This document shows, in pieces, positions 11,750 through 21,647 of a stretch of DNA of 64,000 nt (the first letter of the stretch is position 1; every line of letters begins with the position of its first letter). Under the pieces are notes generated by a model. It worked only from the letters and a program-made list of their open reading frames with translations, had not been told where the DNA came from and did not search any database. Location: assembly GCA_947652605.1 (NCBI GenBank), contig OX393583.1, positions 10,147,222 through 10,211,221 on the forward strand, read 5' to 3'. Source of the DNA: Elmis aenea (Eukaryota; Arthropoda; Insecta; Coleoptera; Elmidae). Position numbers and translations under genes: made by a program.

Positions 11750-12030
11750 TATATTTAAAATATATAATATGTTTGCATATTTTACTGATAAATGCTATTT
11801 TTGGGTACGTTTGACCTTAAAAAATTAAAAAAAATGCCTATAGTACTGTTAACTGGGAGGCTACCGCCCCCTGGGGGGGCACCTTTTCCTTACAACTCAC
11901 TTTTTGTGTCGTGGTCCCCAGGTCATTTTCTAATTTTACCATTACCATGCCCCGTTTGAAATAAGTCAGTATTATTTTTGCAAATTAAAACAATATCCCC
12001 CCCCAAAATATTTTTCTGCGTACGCCACTG

Positions 12031-12080
12031 GTAGGTTGTACAGTAATAGTCATTTACAATAGTGGTCGTAGAAAAATTAG
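12031..12080. repeat. Right half of the repeat split by the hAT
   Basis: GTAGGTTGTACAGTAATAGT and TAGTGGTCGTAGAAAAA match 33236-33285, where no hAT is inserted. Confidence 0.7.
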
Positions 12081-12841
12081 GTTAATAAAAAACAGTAAAA
12101 TATAAGTTGTACGACTGTTTATTTACATTAACATACTTGTTATTATTTCATTAACAGCGTTTTTATTGTAATTAACAAATAATTGTAAACATTAATAAAA
12201 CCATTAGCTACAATTTTTTTACTACACAAATTTCAATACTTATTATTTTTTTAAAATTCAATCCCTAATAGAGTTTATAGCAGTGCAATCTGGTCTTTGA
12301 GACCAATGAGCAGTTTAATTCTAGCCTAAACTAATAATATTTAAACTTAGCCTAAGGTTTACCCAATCGTAGTCAGTTTGCTAATATATACATATTAATT
12401 ATATGTTAAAACAATGCTTTAAAGTTACTTTACTTTCCACATTGACATCCACAGATTTCGTCGAATACAAGTCGATATTACCTGCAACCAATAAAAAAAA
12501 ATTAATAGGTATTTTATTGATTTAGATTTTTTTAACACATTTACAAATACAATAAATATATAATAGTATAAAAAGGTGGCATTTTGTTTTTCTGCATGTT
12601 TTTTTTTACAAATTTGCTTCAGATGAAGGACCTTGGGAGATCGGTAAACGTTGGAGATAAAAGGATGGTTAAATTAGCAAAAAAATGTTGTAAAAACAAA
12701 TATTAGAAACAAGCACATTAAGTTTAGTTCGTGAATCTCCCAAAAATAAAAAATAAATATTGGTTCTGGCTTTGCTAATAGGTTTTGTCGAAAATATGAA
12801 AGCTAAATTTTAAGTTCTTTTAATAATTTATAACAAATATA
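12081..12841. other. No recognised feature
   Basis: AT-rich sequence with no supportable coding or repeat boundary. Confidence 0.5.
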
Positions 12842-13473
12842 CAGGGTGTGTAGAAATTGGCGGAAGCGCTACACGTGACAATGTTCTTCGTGAAATTTTA
12901 AGTCGAAAATCTTGATACAAAAATGTTGTACCATGCTTCCTATGGCCTCAGGAACCATTTAGAGAAAAAAAAATAGGCAACATTGCATACATTGATTTGC
13001 GTTTGGACATTTTTTTATCAGCAATTTATACTTAGGTATTTACAATTTTTGTTCGAACTAAAAGCCGTCAGTTCGTAAACATAGCTACTAACTTTTGGGT
13101 ATCGTAAAACACAAACTAGAAATAATTACGAGAAAAAAAGAGATGACAGCTAATGACATAATGACAATGTTGCCATATGTATTATTTTCATTCAAATCAG
13201 TGATTTACATATTTTCAACACCAATTTTTAAAAGGAAGAACACAATATCTAGGAAAAAATACTATTCGAAATTTATTTTTATTCCAAATTGCAGCTTTTT
13301 CATTAAAAAATATTAAATAATAACGCTTATTAAAGGACTAAATGTCAAAGCTTTGAGGACCTCTTGCAGACACAGCAAGCATGGTACAACATTTTCGTAT
13401 TAAGATTTTCGACTTAGAATTTTACGAAGAACATCGCCACGTGTAGCGCCTCCGCCAATTTTTACACACCCTG
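12842..13473. mobile_element. 632-bp CAGGGTG MITE with long inverted repeats
   Basis: TA flanks lie at 12840-12841 and 13474-13475. The left end CAGGGTGTGTAGAAATTGGC is mirrored by the right end (GCCAATTTTTACACACCCTG). The inverted arms extend about 120 bp, through ATGTTGTACCATGCTT. A 73-codon frame inside (13095-13316) resembles nothing and is not called. Confidence 0.88.
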
Positions 13474-13799
13474 TATAAATAAAATAAGTAAAATAAGTAA
13501 GATTTTCAAATTTTTCTAGATATGTCAGAAATTGTGTCATATGCACAATATTAGTTTATATCGTTAATAAACACTTAGAAACATAGTACTCGTTAGCCAA
13601 TTTATAGCCTTCCTGCTGTCTTTAACGATCGCTATGTTATGTTCTTCATATTGAAACATACTTGGTACTATTCCCAATTTTACACGCATTATTTTGATTA
13701 CACCAGGTTACAAACACCACATACAAACTTTTATTAAACTCTAAAATCTCCGCAAAGAAAAATTGTCATATTGTGAGTAACCAGTTTTTTGGTTTAGGT
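13474..13799. other. No recognised feature
   Basis: 326 bp between two MITEs. Nothing can be supported. Confidence 0.5.
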
Positions 13800-14039
13800 C
13801 AGGACTGCGGAGTCGGTAAAAAAAAATCGACTCCGACTCCGACTCTTGATAATTTTAGTAGTTCGACTCCGACTCCGAATTAAATACTATGACATTTTAT
13901 GGTGTGTAAAAAAGTGAAAAATATATAAAGAAATGATTTAAAATTTATGTTTAAATTTTGCGGCAAAGGATCATCTCGCACTGACCAGAAATTCCTTCTT
14001 AACTCCGACTCCGACTCCGACTCCGACTCCACAACCCTG
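13800..14039. mobile_element. 240-bp MITE with GACTCC hexamer arrays
   Basis: The imperfect terminal repeats are CAGGACTGCGGAGTCGG at the left and CCGACTCCACAACCCTG at the right. GACTCC hexamers fill the subterminal zones (about 13829-13847, 13864-13878, 14003-14030). The CAG ... CTG ends suggest a hAT-like element, but no clear 8-bp duplication is present. Confidence 0.65.
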
Positions 14040-14373
14040 CTACAGCAATGTTCATTATCATTTGAAAATGGGCTTGTAAAAAACCCCGAAACTGGTTCAG
14101 AAAAATGGATTGAGGATTTGAGAAATAAAGGATATTTTTCTTTTTCTTTTCTCATTGTATTACATTTCTCCCAACCCCGTTCCTTGAACGACAATCCTTT
14201 GTTGTGTCTAATTTGGTACACCTGTACAAAGTCAAGTGCGTGCAAATTAAAAAATTTACTGTTAAAAACAAAACAAATATGAACAAAATGTTAAACCAAG
14301 GTGTTTTAAATTTTGTTTGTTTTATGATAGTTTATAATGTTTTGTTTAACTGACATGTATTGCTATGCTTGTA
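14040..14373. other. No recognised feature
   Basis: Open frames on both strands across 13880-14282 partly derive from the hexamer repeat and are not considered genes. Confidence 0.45.
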
Positions 14374-14700
14374 CAGGGTGGTCCACGTAGATGGGCCACT
14401 GTTGGGATCTCGTAAACTTTAAGAGCTACAAAGAAGTTTAAACTAGACAAATAGTTCCCTTTTCTGAGACTTATTCAGTGATGCTAAAACAATTGAATGT
14501 TTTCAGTTTATAGTACTTAAAAATATCTACAACTCTTCCCTAAAAATATTTTTGTACCATGAAGTATAACAGAGTTATTAACGATTTAAAAAAAATGTCC
14601 ATTTTGATTTTTCAGAAACGGGAACAATTTGTCCAATTTAAACTTCTTTGTAGTTCGTTTACGAGATCCCAATAGTGGCCCTTCTATGTGGACCACCCTG
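14374..14700. mobile_element. 327-bp CAGGGTGGTCCACGTAG MITE
   Basis: TA lies at 14372-14373 and 14701-14702. The ends are inverted: CAGGGTGGTCCACGTAGATG at the left and the complement near CTATGTGGACCACCCTG at the right. The arms continue through GGGATCTCGTAAAC and AAACTTCTTTGTAG for about 85 bp. A partial relative lies at 18669-18756. Confidence 0.88.
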
Positions 14701-14753
14701 TATAACCAAAACTCCATCTCGGATATGTGCAAGACATCCATTGTAAAGTGTAA

Positions 14754-16400
14754 AAACATCATCCTGTATATACAGATGGGTCAATTTCGGAAACCAGCCA
14801 CTTCAAACAAAATAATATGTCCATCTATCTACGTCCCACTTCTTGCGAGGAAATTTATAAAACTATAATGTCACTTAAAAACACAAAATCAACAGGAGAG
14901 GATGAAATACCAACAAACCTCTTAAAACATACTGCCGACCTAATATCTGGACCTTTGAATCACATCATAAACCTTTCTTTAAAAAATGGCATATTTCCAA
15001 ACAAACTAAAATGTGCAAAAATCAAACCTATCTACAAAAAAGGGGATGTAAGTGACATAGGAAACTATAGGCCCATAGCCATACTCACAAACATCAGTAA
15101 GATATTTGAAAAAATAATCTACAACAGAATTGAAAATTACTTAGACCACTATGGCATAATAAACAACGCTCAAAATGGTTTCAGAAAAGGCAAGACAACT
15201 ACCCGTGCTATTTACATGGCAATCCGAAATGTACTTCAATCCCTCAACAAAGACAAACACACCATGGTCATGTGTGTTGATCTCTCAAAAGCTTTTGATA
15301 GTGTTGACCACGAGATACTGCTAACGAAATTAGAACACTATGGTATACGAGGGACCGCCCATAATCTTATAACATCTTATCTTTCGGAAAGAAACCAATA
15401 CGTTGCAGGAAAAGACACGTCAGGTAGATTTCTAAAATCCAACAAAAAGAAAATCAAAAAAGGAGTCCCGCAAGGATCAATCTTGGGCCCCCTCTTATAC
15501 ATACTGTACACAAATGATCTTCCAGATTTTGTCAAAACTTCCCTTATACAATTTGCCGATGACACATCTGCCATTATTAGTGACTCAGATTCCAAAAACT
15601 CTGAACAAAAACTCTTTGACTGTTTAGGCCAACTCCAACATTGGTTTACGTTAAATAATCTAACCTTAAACGTCAATAAAACGCAAGTTATAAAATTTTC
15701 ACAAAGTAAAATAACCTCCGACTTAAAATTTCAAAATAATTCCACAAGTATAAATGTTGTTAATAAAATATCTTTTCTTGGCTTATGTATTGACTCTAGA
15801 CTGGACTGGTCATACCATATCGAACGCCTGTCACAAAGCCTGTCACGGTACCCTTTTGCACTAAAAAACCTAAAAAAATTGGTCAATGCAAACGCGGCCA
15901 AAACTGCATATCATGCATATGTCGAATCTAGGTTACGCTATGCTGTAATTTTTTGGGGTAACGCTAGTGACTCAGAACGCCTCTTCATTATACAAAAGCG
16001 ATGTATAAGAAATATATTTGGCCTGAACTACCGAGATCACTGCAAAGAAACTTTTCGTGACAACGAAATATTAACCTTTTACGGTCTATTTATCCTCGAA
16101 GCCATCAAAATCGTAAAAAATAATGTAGATCTGTTCGAAGAGAATATAAGAAATCATGCAGCCAATACGCGACATAAAAAAAACCTAAAACCCGATTGTT
16201 TCAAATATACCTATCTTCAAAAAAATGTAGCCTCCACAATTACTGCTATATATAATAAATTTAACACATCACCTGAGAGTATAATAAATCTTCCCACCCG
16301 CGAATTGAAGAAGAAATTAAGAAAAGTTCTGATTTCTAAAGCTTACTATGGAGTAAGCGAATATTTAAATGATGCTGACTTTGTAAAATGTTATATTTAA
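14754..16400 (+). pseudogene. 5'-truncated LINE ORF2 with long intact reverse transcriptase (LINE family 2, copy 1)
   Basis: The frame from the ATG at 14817 is 527 codons, and it stays open upstream to 14754 (HHPVYTDGSISETSHF). The true start is therefore lost and the first Met is arbitrary. Reverse transcriptase motifs are in order: LKPIYKKGD-like AKIKPIYKKGDVSDIGNYRP, NAQNGFRKGKTTTRAIY, VDLSKAFDSVDHEILL (first Asp), KKGVPQGSILGPLLYILYTN, and QFADD near residues 245-249 (catalytic Asp pair). These are followed by LNVNKTQVIKF, KISFLGLCIDSRLDWSYHI and a C-terminal NIFGLNYRDHCKETF block. The endonuclease domain and ORF1 are absent. The clade is CR1/jockey-like. The catalytic core is uninterrupted, so the copy is probably young. 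Confidence 0.85.
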
Positions 16401-16537
16401 ATATCATTTTTCTGTGTTTTTTCTTTTTTATTAACTATGTATATTATTTGTAATGTACGTAAATTATTATTGTGACAAGTTCTACACCTTTTTTGGGATA
16501 TTCAGAACAAATAAAGATTATTATTATTATTATTATT
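16401..16537 (+). repeat. LINE family 2 3' end with ATT microsatellite tail
   Basis: A short 3' UTR follows the stop. AATAAAG at 16509-16515 leads directly into a (ATT)n run ending at 16537. The same end recurs at 63656-63784. Such LINEs end in microsatellites rather than poly(A). Confidence 0.8.
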
Positions 16538-17161
16538 CAACAAATAAACGGTTTAGCTTAACCGTTACATCAGACAGTGCATCATCTTCTCCCTCAAGAA
16601 AAAGTTAAAATAGTGATAACATCAAAAGAAAACTCTAGACGTATTTAAATTCATAAAACTGTATAAATTGGAATAATTGGGAAACAATTTGATTCGATAA
16701 ATGCAACGAGTAACGGCCGGCGTTTCTGTTACGTTCATTAGTGCTAATTATGCCGACAAGGACGGCGACAGAGATCCTTACATTTTTCCGCCGGATTCGG
16801 CGAGAACTCGTTTTATTTCCAGCTCAAAACGCAGAAATAATGAACAGAGCATTGTTTCAGTATTAAAATTTGTTTTCCCTGCATTTGATAACAAAATTGT
16901 CGTTTGTTGATAAATAATTGTGCATGGAAATTGGTCATCTTTTGTTATTTTTGCACGCATTTGGAGTCTGGTTTATCGAAAGCATACATCATGTTTGTGT
17001 AGACCACGCACGTGTCTCTATGACGTTAAACAATTAAAGAAAAAAAAAGATTGCATAAAAACCTATACATTTAAGTTATATCCATTTCTTTTCTGTCGGC
17101 TTTTTGTTTGTTGCTACAATTAGCTTAACGTTAGTTTATATTTGTTACAATTAACAAGTGA
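16538..17161. other. Possible host single-copy sequence
   Basis: This stretch is less AT-rich than its surroundings at 16700-16830 (AACGGCCGGCGTTTCTG). A 69-codon frame, 16701-16910, is open on the plus strand but matches no family I know. No transposon ends are seen. Confidence 0.35.
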
Positions 17162-17589
17162 TCTACAGTCAGGCCCGGACTGGCCATCGGGCAGTTCGGG
17201 CAAATGCCCGAAGGGCCGGTGCCCGAATGGGCCGGTCTAAGCTACGGGATTAATAAGTTCGGCGCTGAAGTATAAGGAGCGCAAAAATTATGATTATAAC
17301 ATTTGCCCGTTTAATGCGGGCCGTATTCAATCTTAATATTTTTCTGGGGCTCCACAATACGCAATAGCGTCGTATGTTTGATCGCGCCACTCGTACTTCA
17401 GAAATAGTCCCGATATTATCCGAACCCTGAAGCCTATAGCTATTGATGGCGTGTGTATGTGTAAATAGTAGTTTCATAATCTGCTTATTTTATAAAACAC
17501 ATTGTTTAACAAATAGATTCGTAATAAATATATTGATGCGAGTTTATTAAGTCTGTGTAAGTATTTACCATATAAAGCTTTTAGTGGGT

Positions 17590-18130
17590 AGTAAAAGTTG
17601 ATGCATTCTCTAAAACTAATTTTAAGCTGGAAAAATATCAAGAAAAATTCATGACACTAGATGACAAATGCGGCCCGCGAACCCTAAAAATACGGCCCGC
17701 GCGATGACAATCCGCCTTCTTGAATTCATACCAGATAATTTGCTTTTCACAAAAAAATTATATATATCTACATGTTTTGACATTTCGAGTTTTTGTTGGT
17801 TCTCCACAAATCAAAGTCTCAAAAACACTTTTTTTTTGGCCCGCCAAATATTCGAAATTTACAATTTGTCCCGCCTAGTCAAAACTTTGGGAACCCCTGC
17901 ACTAGATTTTAGCGATTTTAGAAATATTCGCAAGAGTAAAGTGCCCGTATTTTTTTGAAACTTAAAATTAGTTTTAGACCATGCACCAACATTTCCTAAT
18001 TGTCGCACATCTCTCCAGCTGACTCCTTTTTCTTGTGGTGTCTGCCTCACTTCTTTTTCCCATTAAGAATAAAATTTTTTGAGAGACCGATAATAAAAAG
18101 CTTTTCCATTTGTTGCAGTTTTTTTTAATG
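17590..18130. mobile_element. Truncated copy of the 26290-26760 foldback MITE, interrupted by a small hAT
   Basis: AAAAGTTGATGCAT ... CACTAGATTTTAGCGATTTT ... GCAAGAGTAAAGTGCC ... AGTTTTAGACCATGCA ... CATTTGTTGCAG follows the order found at 26360-26745. Both ends are lost, and 17663-17899 is a later insertion. Confidence 0.7.
17663..17899. mobile_element. 237-bp hAT-like insertion with 8-bp duplication
   Basis: CACTAGAT at 17655-17662 is repeated at 17900-17907. The right end reads AACTTTGGGAACCCCTG, a CAGGGGTTCCC-type hAT terminus. The left end has decayed and starts GACAAATGCGGCCCGCG. GGCCCGC words occur near both ends. The host repeat lacks this insertion at 26430-26440, which supports the boundaries. 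Confidence 0.75.
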
Positions 18131-18289
18131 TTAAAATTACTTGCTTCAAAAATAAAAATTGGAATTTTAACGTTAAATTTTACATTTGGTTTTATTTTTA
18201 ATTCTAAATAATCTTTCCTCCTGAGGTTTTTTTGTACCTCTTCAATAAGGGCACATTACTCTTGTGAATATATTTGAAATAGGTAAAAT

Positions 18290-18418
18290 TTAGTAAATTT
18301 CATCTTAAAATTAGTTTGAGGTAATGCACCAACTTTTATAAAGAACTGAAAAAGTTAACAAGAAAATTCATAATAAACAATTATTCCATTTTTTGCATTC
18401 TTTGTTAATGACGCTGTT
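18290..18418. mobile_element. Right-end fragment of the 26290-26760 foldback MITE
   Basis: CTTAAAATTAGTTTGAGGTA, ATGCACCAACTTTTAT and the terminal AATGACGCTG match the right arm of 26290-26760. The left part is missing. Confidence 0.6.
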
Positions 18419-18437
18419 TAGAGAATATAATGTAACG

Positions 18438-18579
18438 TGAAAAATGAATAAATTAGTTGTGAAAAGGAAAAATAATAGTAAAGTTTAAAAAAAAAAAAAC
18501 ATCAAAAGTTGTTGATTTTTTAAATTTAAATCAATGATTGTTGATTTTTTATATAAAAATCAAATTTTGACCAACCCTG
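18438..18579. mobile_element. hAT end fragment (CAGGGTTGGTCAAAATTTG type)
   Basis: The right boundary TTTTGACCAACCCTG is preceded by repeated GTTGATTTTTT words. The left boundary is uncertain. Confidence 0.45.
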
Positions 18580-18668
18580 GCTGTGGGCCTCTATAATCTG
18601 AATGCCCGGGCCGGTTTTTGTTCCCAGTCCGTCACTGTCTACAGTTGTAGTTGATACTTTGTGCTGTA

Positions 18669-18756
18669 CAGGGTGGTCCACATATTTGTATCTCGTAAAC
18701 GGTAAGAGTTACAAAGACGAATTTTTGTCCTTTCTGAGACCTATTCAGTGATGCTT
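18669..18756. mobile_element. Left-end fragment of the 14374-type MITE
   Basis: TA then CAGGGTGGTCCACATATTTG, followed by TATCTCGTAAACGG and TATTCAGTGATGCT, tracks the left arm of 14374-14700. The right part is missing. Confidence 0.7.
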
Positions 18757-18874
18757 TTAGGACCTCACCGACCAACGTGATATAGCCAGAGCGATAATTT
18801 TGCGTTAATGGCGAAAATAGGAAATCGTGTGGTTGACTAGGACTAGACCAGCGCGGTTTAAAGGATGCGGGGTA

Positions 18875-19476
18875 GGGGAAGGTCGGGTTATATCGGACGG
18901 TTAAGCTTTTTTACTATTTGTGAATTTGTTAAAGGCTCAATTTGACCATACTACGCATCAAAGCATACTTAGATATGTTGTACAAACACCCATAAAAGCA
19001 ATTACCCCTAGGGGGAAATTTTTTACCATTTTTAGGCAATCGAAAAAAACCTTCCTTTTTGCCCATTCAAAAAGTTGGAGGGTTAAATCGGACATGATTT
19101 AATGTTTAGAAAATTACATATTTTTGGTTATCCAAACAAGTTTTTATTACTGTCCAGGCCTGATCAGATTTAAGCGAAAAACATTTAAAAAATTATTTCT
19201 TGTTGCTACCAATACACTTAGAAAGTGACTGTACTTATAAGTTTAAGCAGGATCAGCACTCCAAATTTAGCTTCGTCCACAAAAAAACACTCTCTAAACA
19301 GAAAAAACTCTATTGCTTTGACACACGGAAACGACGCATTCTAATGTAGTGTACGTTTTCCTTCTACTAGTTCCTGTTAACAGCTAATATCGCCACAGAT
19401 GCCTCTGTGCATGGCAAGTGCCCGAAAAACCACTTGTCCGATACTACCCGCTGTCCGATATTACCCGACTTTCCCC
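18875..19476. mobile_element. 602-bp pogo-type MITE
   Basis: TA flanks lie at 18873-18874 and 19477-19478. The terminal repeats are GGGGAAGGTCGGGTTATATC at the left and, reversed from the right, GGGGAAAGTCGGGTAATATC, both followed by GGAC. The GTCCGATATTACCCG motif is repeated at the right end (about 19437 and 19453) and an inverted relative lies near 19084. The TA duplication and this terminus resemble pogo/Tigger elements. No coding remains. Confidence 0.82.
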
Positions 19477-19567
19477 TATGTGTTATCGCGTTCAGAACCA
19501 ATCCACGTGCTTTATATTTATGTTTTATGATCCGTATAAAATACTTTGTAATAAGTGTGTTCCAATA

Positions 19568-20157
19568 CATCTTCAGATGAAGAGGAGGATCTGTTGTTAT
19601 CAGCATAAGCAGAAGACGAAGATCGCTTCAGGTTAGTTTTCAAATAGTCGAATTACAGTGGTATCTTCGAACAATTAAATATGGGCAAAAGATTTGAAAA
19701 TACTCGGATGAATATCCCAAGAGAGAGAAATATGCCTGGCCAACAGGTAATATCTCCTCACGTCCTTGTTGGTGATGAAGGTTTTGCTTGAAAAACATAT
19801 TTAATGAGACCGTTTCCCTACAGACAATCTAGATATGATGCTAGGAAAGAAAGATTATGTACCTACAGCAAGAAGAATTGTAGAAAATGCTTTTGGCATT
19901 CTAGCTCAAAACTGGAGAATATTTTATAGACCCATTGAGCTTGCTGTTAACAATACAATATTAATTCTTAACACGGCATGTGTTCTCCACAACTTTTTAA
20001 GAACGCAAAATTGCGATGAACAATATTTTGAATTCTTAGATCCTCCGTAAACAACATTGGAAGCGTTACAAAATCTTGTACTTGATCCCAGACGCGCATC
20101 AAGTACAGCATTTGAAGTACGCGAAAAATTTGTTAATCATTTTAATAATCAGGTTAT
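19568..20157 (+). pseudogene. PIF/Harbinger (HARBI1-like) transposase relic
   Basis: An N-terminal scrap at 19568-19633 reads SSDEEEDLLL. After a deletion, 19705-19830 reads NIPRERNMPGQQVISPHVLV then GDEGFA-stop-KTYLMRPFPYR; GDEGF is the second-Asp region of the DDE_Tnp_4 fold. The open frame 19835-20050 gives RRIVENAFGILAQNWRIFYR, carrying the final Glu region (VENAFG), then VLHNFL. Past a stop it continues LEALQNLVLDPRRAS and VREKFVNHF. It is broken by at least two stops and one shift. Confidence 0.85.
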
Positions 20158-20261
20158 ACTGCGCCTGACAATAATTATTTTGATTTACTTCACTGTTATT
20201 TCATTAACTTTTAAATGAATAACATTACAAAAAATGCTGATGCCTGGTCAAAAAATAAAGG

Positions 20262-20400
20262 AGTTTGTTGTTAACATTGTTGTGTTTTATTTGTTTCTTA
20301 CTGTGTAATAATTGCTTTAGACCTGTGTACTCCGTAAAACAACTTTTGAAGATCCTAATGAAGATGATTATAAGCCAAAGTTAACAACAATAAACTTAAG
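20262..20400. repeat. Harbinger intergenic segment, also present at 41318-41440
   Basis: GTTGTGTTTTATTTGTTTCT and nearby TTGCTTTAGACC and GTAAAACAACTTTTGAAGATCC recur in diverged form near 41.4 kb. It lies between the transposase and MADF relics. Confidence 0.6.
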
Positions 20401-20545
20401 AGTAACAAGTCCCCTTCTCCAATTTTCTCCAATCAGTTCCCTAGTCGTATCTTTTTTCCACACGTTTTTGTAGTCTTCGTGACTCAAATCGAACAGTATT
20501 GGTTATTTTTTTACAATGTTTATTAGTTTTTCAGTCAAAGACATT
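20400..20545 (-). pseudogene. MADF-domain protein relic of the Harbinger element
   Basis: The minus strand reads MSLTEKLINIVKK, a stop, then PILFDLSHEDYKNVWKKDTT and RELIGENWRK. The LFDLSHEDYKN block is the typical start of a MADF (Myb/SANT-like) DNA-binding domain. Harbinger elements encode such a second protein beside the transposase, and the two relics here converge. It has an in-frame stop and is truncated after about 45 residues. Confidence 0.7.
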
Positions 20546-20642
20546 GCCTACAACACACGCGAAACGCGGCTATATCGCGTTGTTCTGTGGGGTCCTTTAT
20601 TAATGTTTTAAAAGTTTCATGACACGCTAGATGGTGTACAAC

Positions 20643-20740
20643 AGGGGTGTCAAACTCAATGGCTAACTTGGGCCATACAAACAAGGTTTAACTTTAGGTG
20701 GGCCGCAAAATTTTTTGTTTGTTTGTTTAATAATAGCAAA
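20643..20740. mobile_element. Single hAT end (CAGGGGTGTCAAACTCAATGG)
   Basis: A CAGGGGTGTCAAACTCAATG terminus with GGGCCATAC and GGTGGGCCGC inside is typical of one hAT MITE type. No opposite end is found nearby. Confidence 0.5.
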
Positions 20741-20757
20741 AAAAGAGTATAGGTAAT

Positions 20758-21110
20758 GAAATAGTTATTTATGTATCAAGGCCAAAAAGTGTAACTTTTT
20801 CGGCCGCGTTTGGTTTGCTGGCTGAGACGTAGTCGAAGCCAGCAAACAGGCAAGGCCGAAAAAGGACGTTTTGACCGAGGTGCATATTAATTTTTTTGTG
20901 CGATAGAATTAAAAACAATTTAAATTTTTAGTATTTTTCAAAAATATAGGTTAGAAACTACGTGACATTCTGTCACTGACAGATGACGGCGTATGCTGTT
21001 AACTTTAATGCAAATTTACTTTTTCGTACGCTGTAGCGGCTGAAAAAGTTACTTTTTCGGCCGTTGCTAAGAGTAACGCCGGTAATGCAGTACTTTATGG
21101 CTGCTAACGC
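20758..21110. mobile_element. Unclassified element end with two nested stems
   Basis: The start GAAATAGTTATTTATGTATC matches 4240. TTTTTCGGCC (20796-20805) pairs with GGCCGAAAAA (20854-20863). Inside it TTTGCTGGCT (20814-20823) pairs with AGCCAGCAAA (20837-20846). A further TTTTTCGGCC lies near 21053. The other end is not located. A 119-codon minus-strand frame (20973-21332) is not recognised. Confidence 0.5.
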
Positions 21111-21643
21111 ATCCGTCAAACAGCTGTTTCTAGTACGATCGCACACCTGGTGTACAAAATCAGAATGGGCATTTTTTAAAAATTCGGTTGTACTTGATGG
21201 TACAAAAATATTTTTTGGAAAAAAGTTGTAGTTTTTACGCACTGTCAGCAAAACACTACCCAATAGTCCTACACCTAACAGTGGAAGGACATGACTAAAT
21301 AAATAAAATGTAAAAGTGAAAAAGGGTCTCATTAAAATGGAAATTTTGAGCTGATTTAAAATCTTTTGTAGATTTTAGATAGCCCAAATGTTTCTTGAAT
21401 AAACAAAAGAGAAGAAAATTCAGTTGTCATTTCATTTAATATCTTGTTTGTTTTTAGAATTCAGAAAATACCATTGTTCTAATGATATAAAATACAAAGC
21501 ACCGAACGGTTCTTCAAATGTTTTTTAGGCAAAACTAGCTATTTTCTTTCTTACAGAGGCCGTATTGAACTTTTACACAAATTTAAAAAAAAACTTCGTT
21601 ATTATAAAAATAAAAAAGATAAATAAAAAAAAATTACTAACGC
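21111..21643. other. No recognised feature
   Basis: AT-rich sequence. The only long frame (20973-21332, minus) has no known domain. Confidence 0.45.
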
Positions 21644-21647
21644 TTAA

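Larger units (their letters stand above)
10318..12030. mobile_element. hAT element with 8-bp target duplication, carrying a nested pogo-like element
   Basis: GTAGGTTG at 10310-10317 is repeated at 12031-12038. The ends are a 15-bp perfect inverted repeat, CAGTGGCGTACGCAG. Homopolymer C and G runs (CCCCCCCC) lie just inside each end. No hAT transposase is seen. Much of the interior is the pogo-like element at 10419-11749. The paralogous repeat near 33240 lacks this insertion, which supports the boundaries. Confidence 0.9.
17170..18637. mobile_element. Composite hAT element with 8-bp target duplication
   Basis: TCTACAGT at 17162-17169 is repeated at 18638-18645. The left end is CAGGCCCGGACTGGCCATCG and the right end, reversed, is CAGTGACGGACTGGGAACAA. 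The subterminal zones are rich in GGGCCGG. The interior is mostly later insertions: pieces of the foldback family of 26290-26760, a 237-bp hAT (17663-17899) and a second hAT end (to 18579). Confidence 0.88.

Noticed and set aside
10318..12030. Autonomous hAT
   Set aside because: No hAT transposase fragment is readable. The coding tail inside belongs to the nested pogo-like element.
13880..14282. Overlapping frames of 121 and 111 aa on opposite strands
   Set aside because: They run through the GACTCC repeat of a MITE (SESESE / SDSDSD), an artefact of hexamer translation.
20973..21332. 119-aa minus-strand frame
   Set aside because: No recognisable domain; it overlaps the unclassified element end at 20758-21110. 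Open frames of this size can occur by chance.
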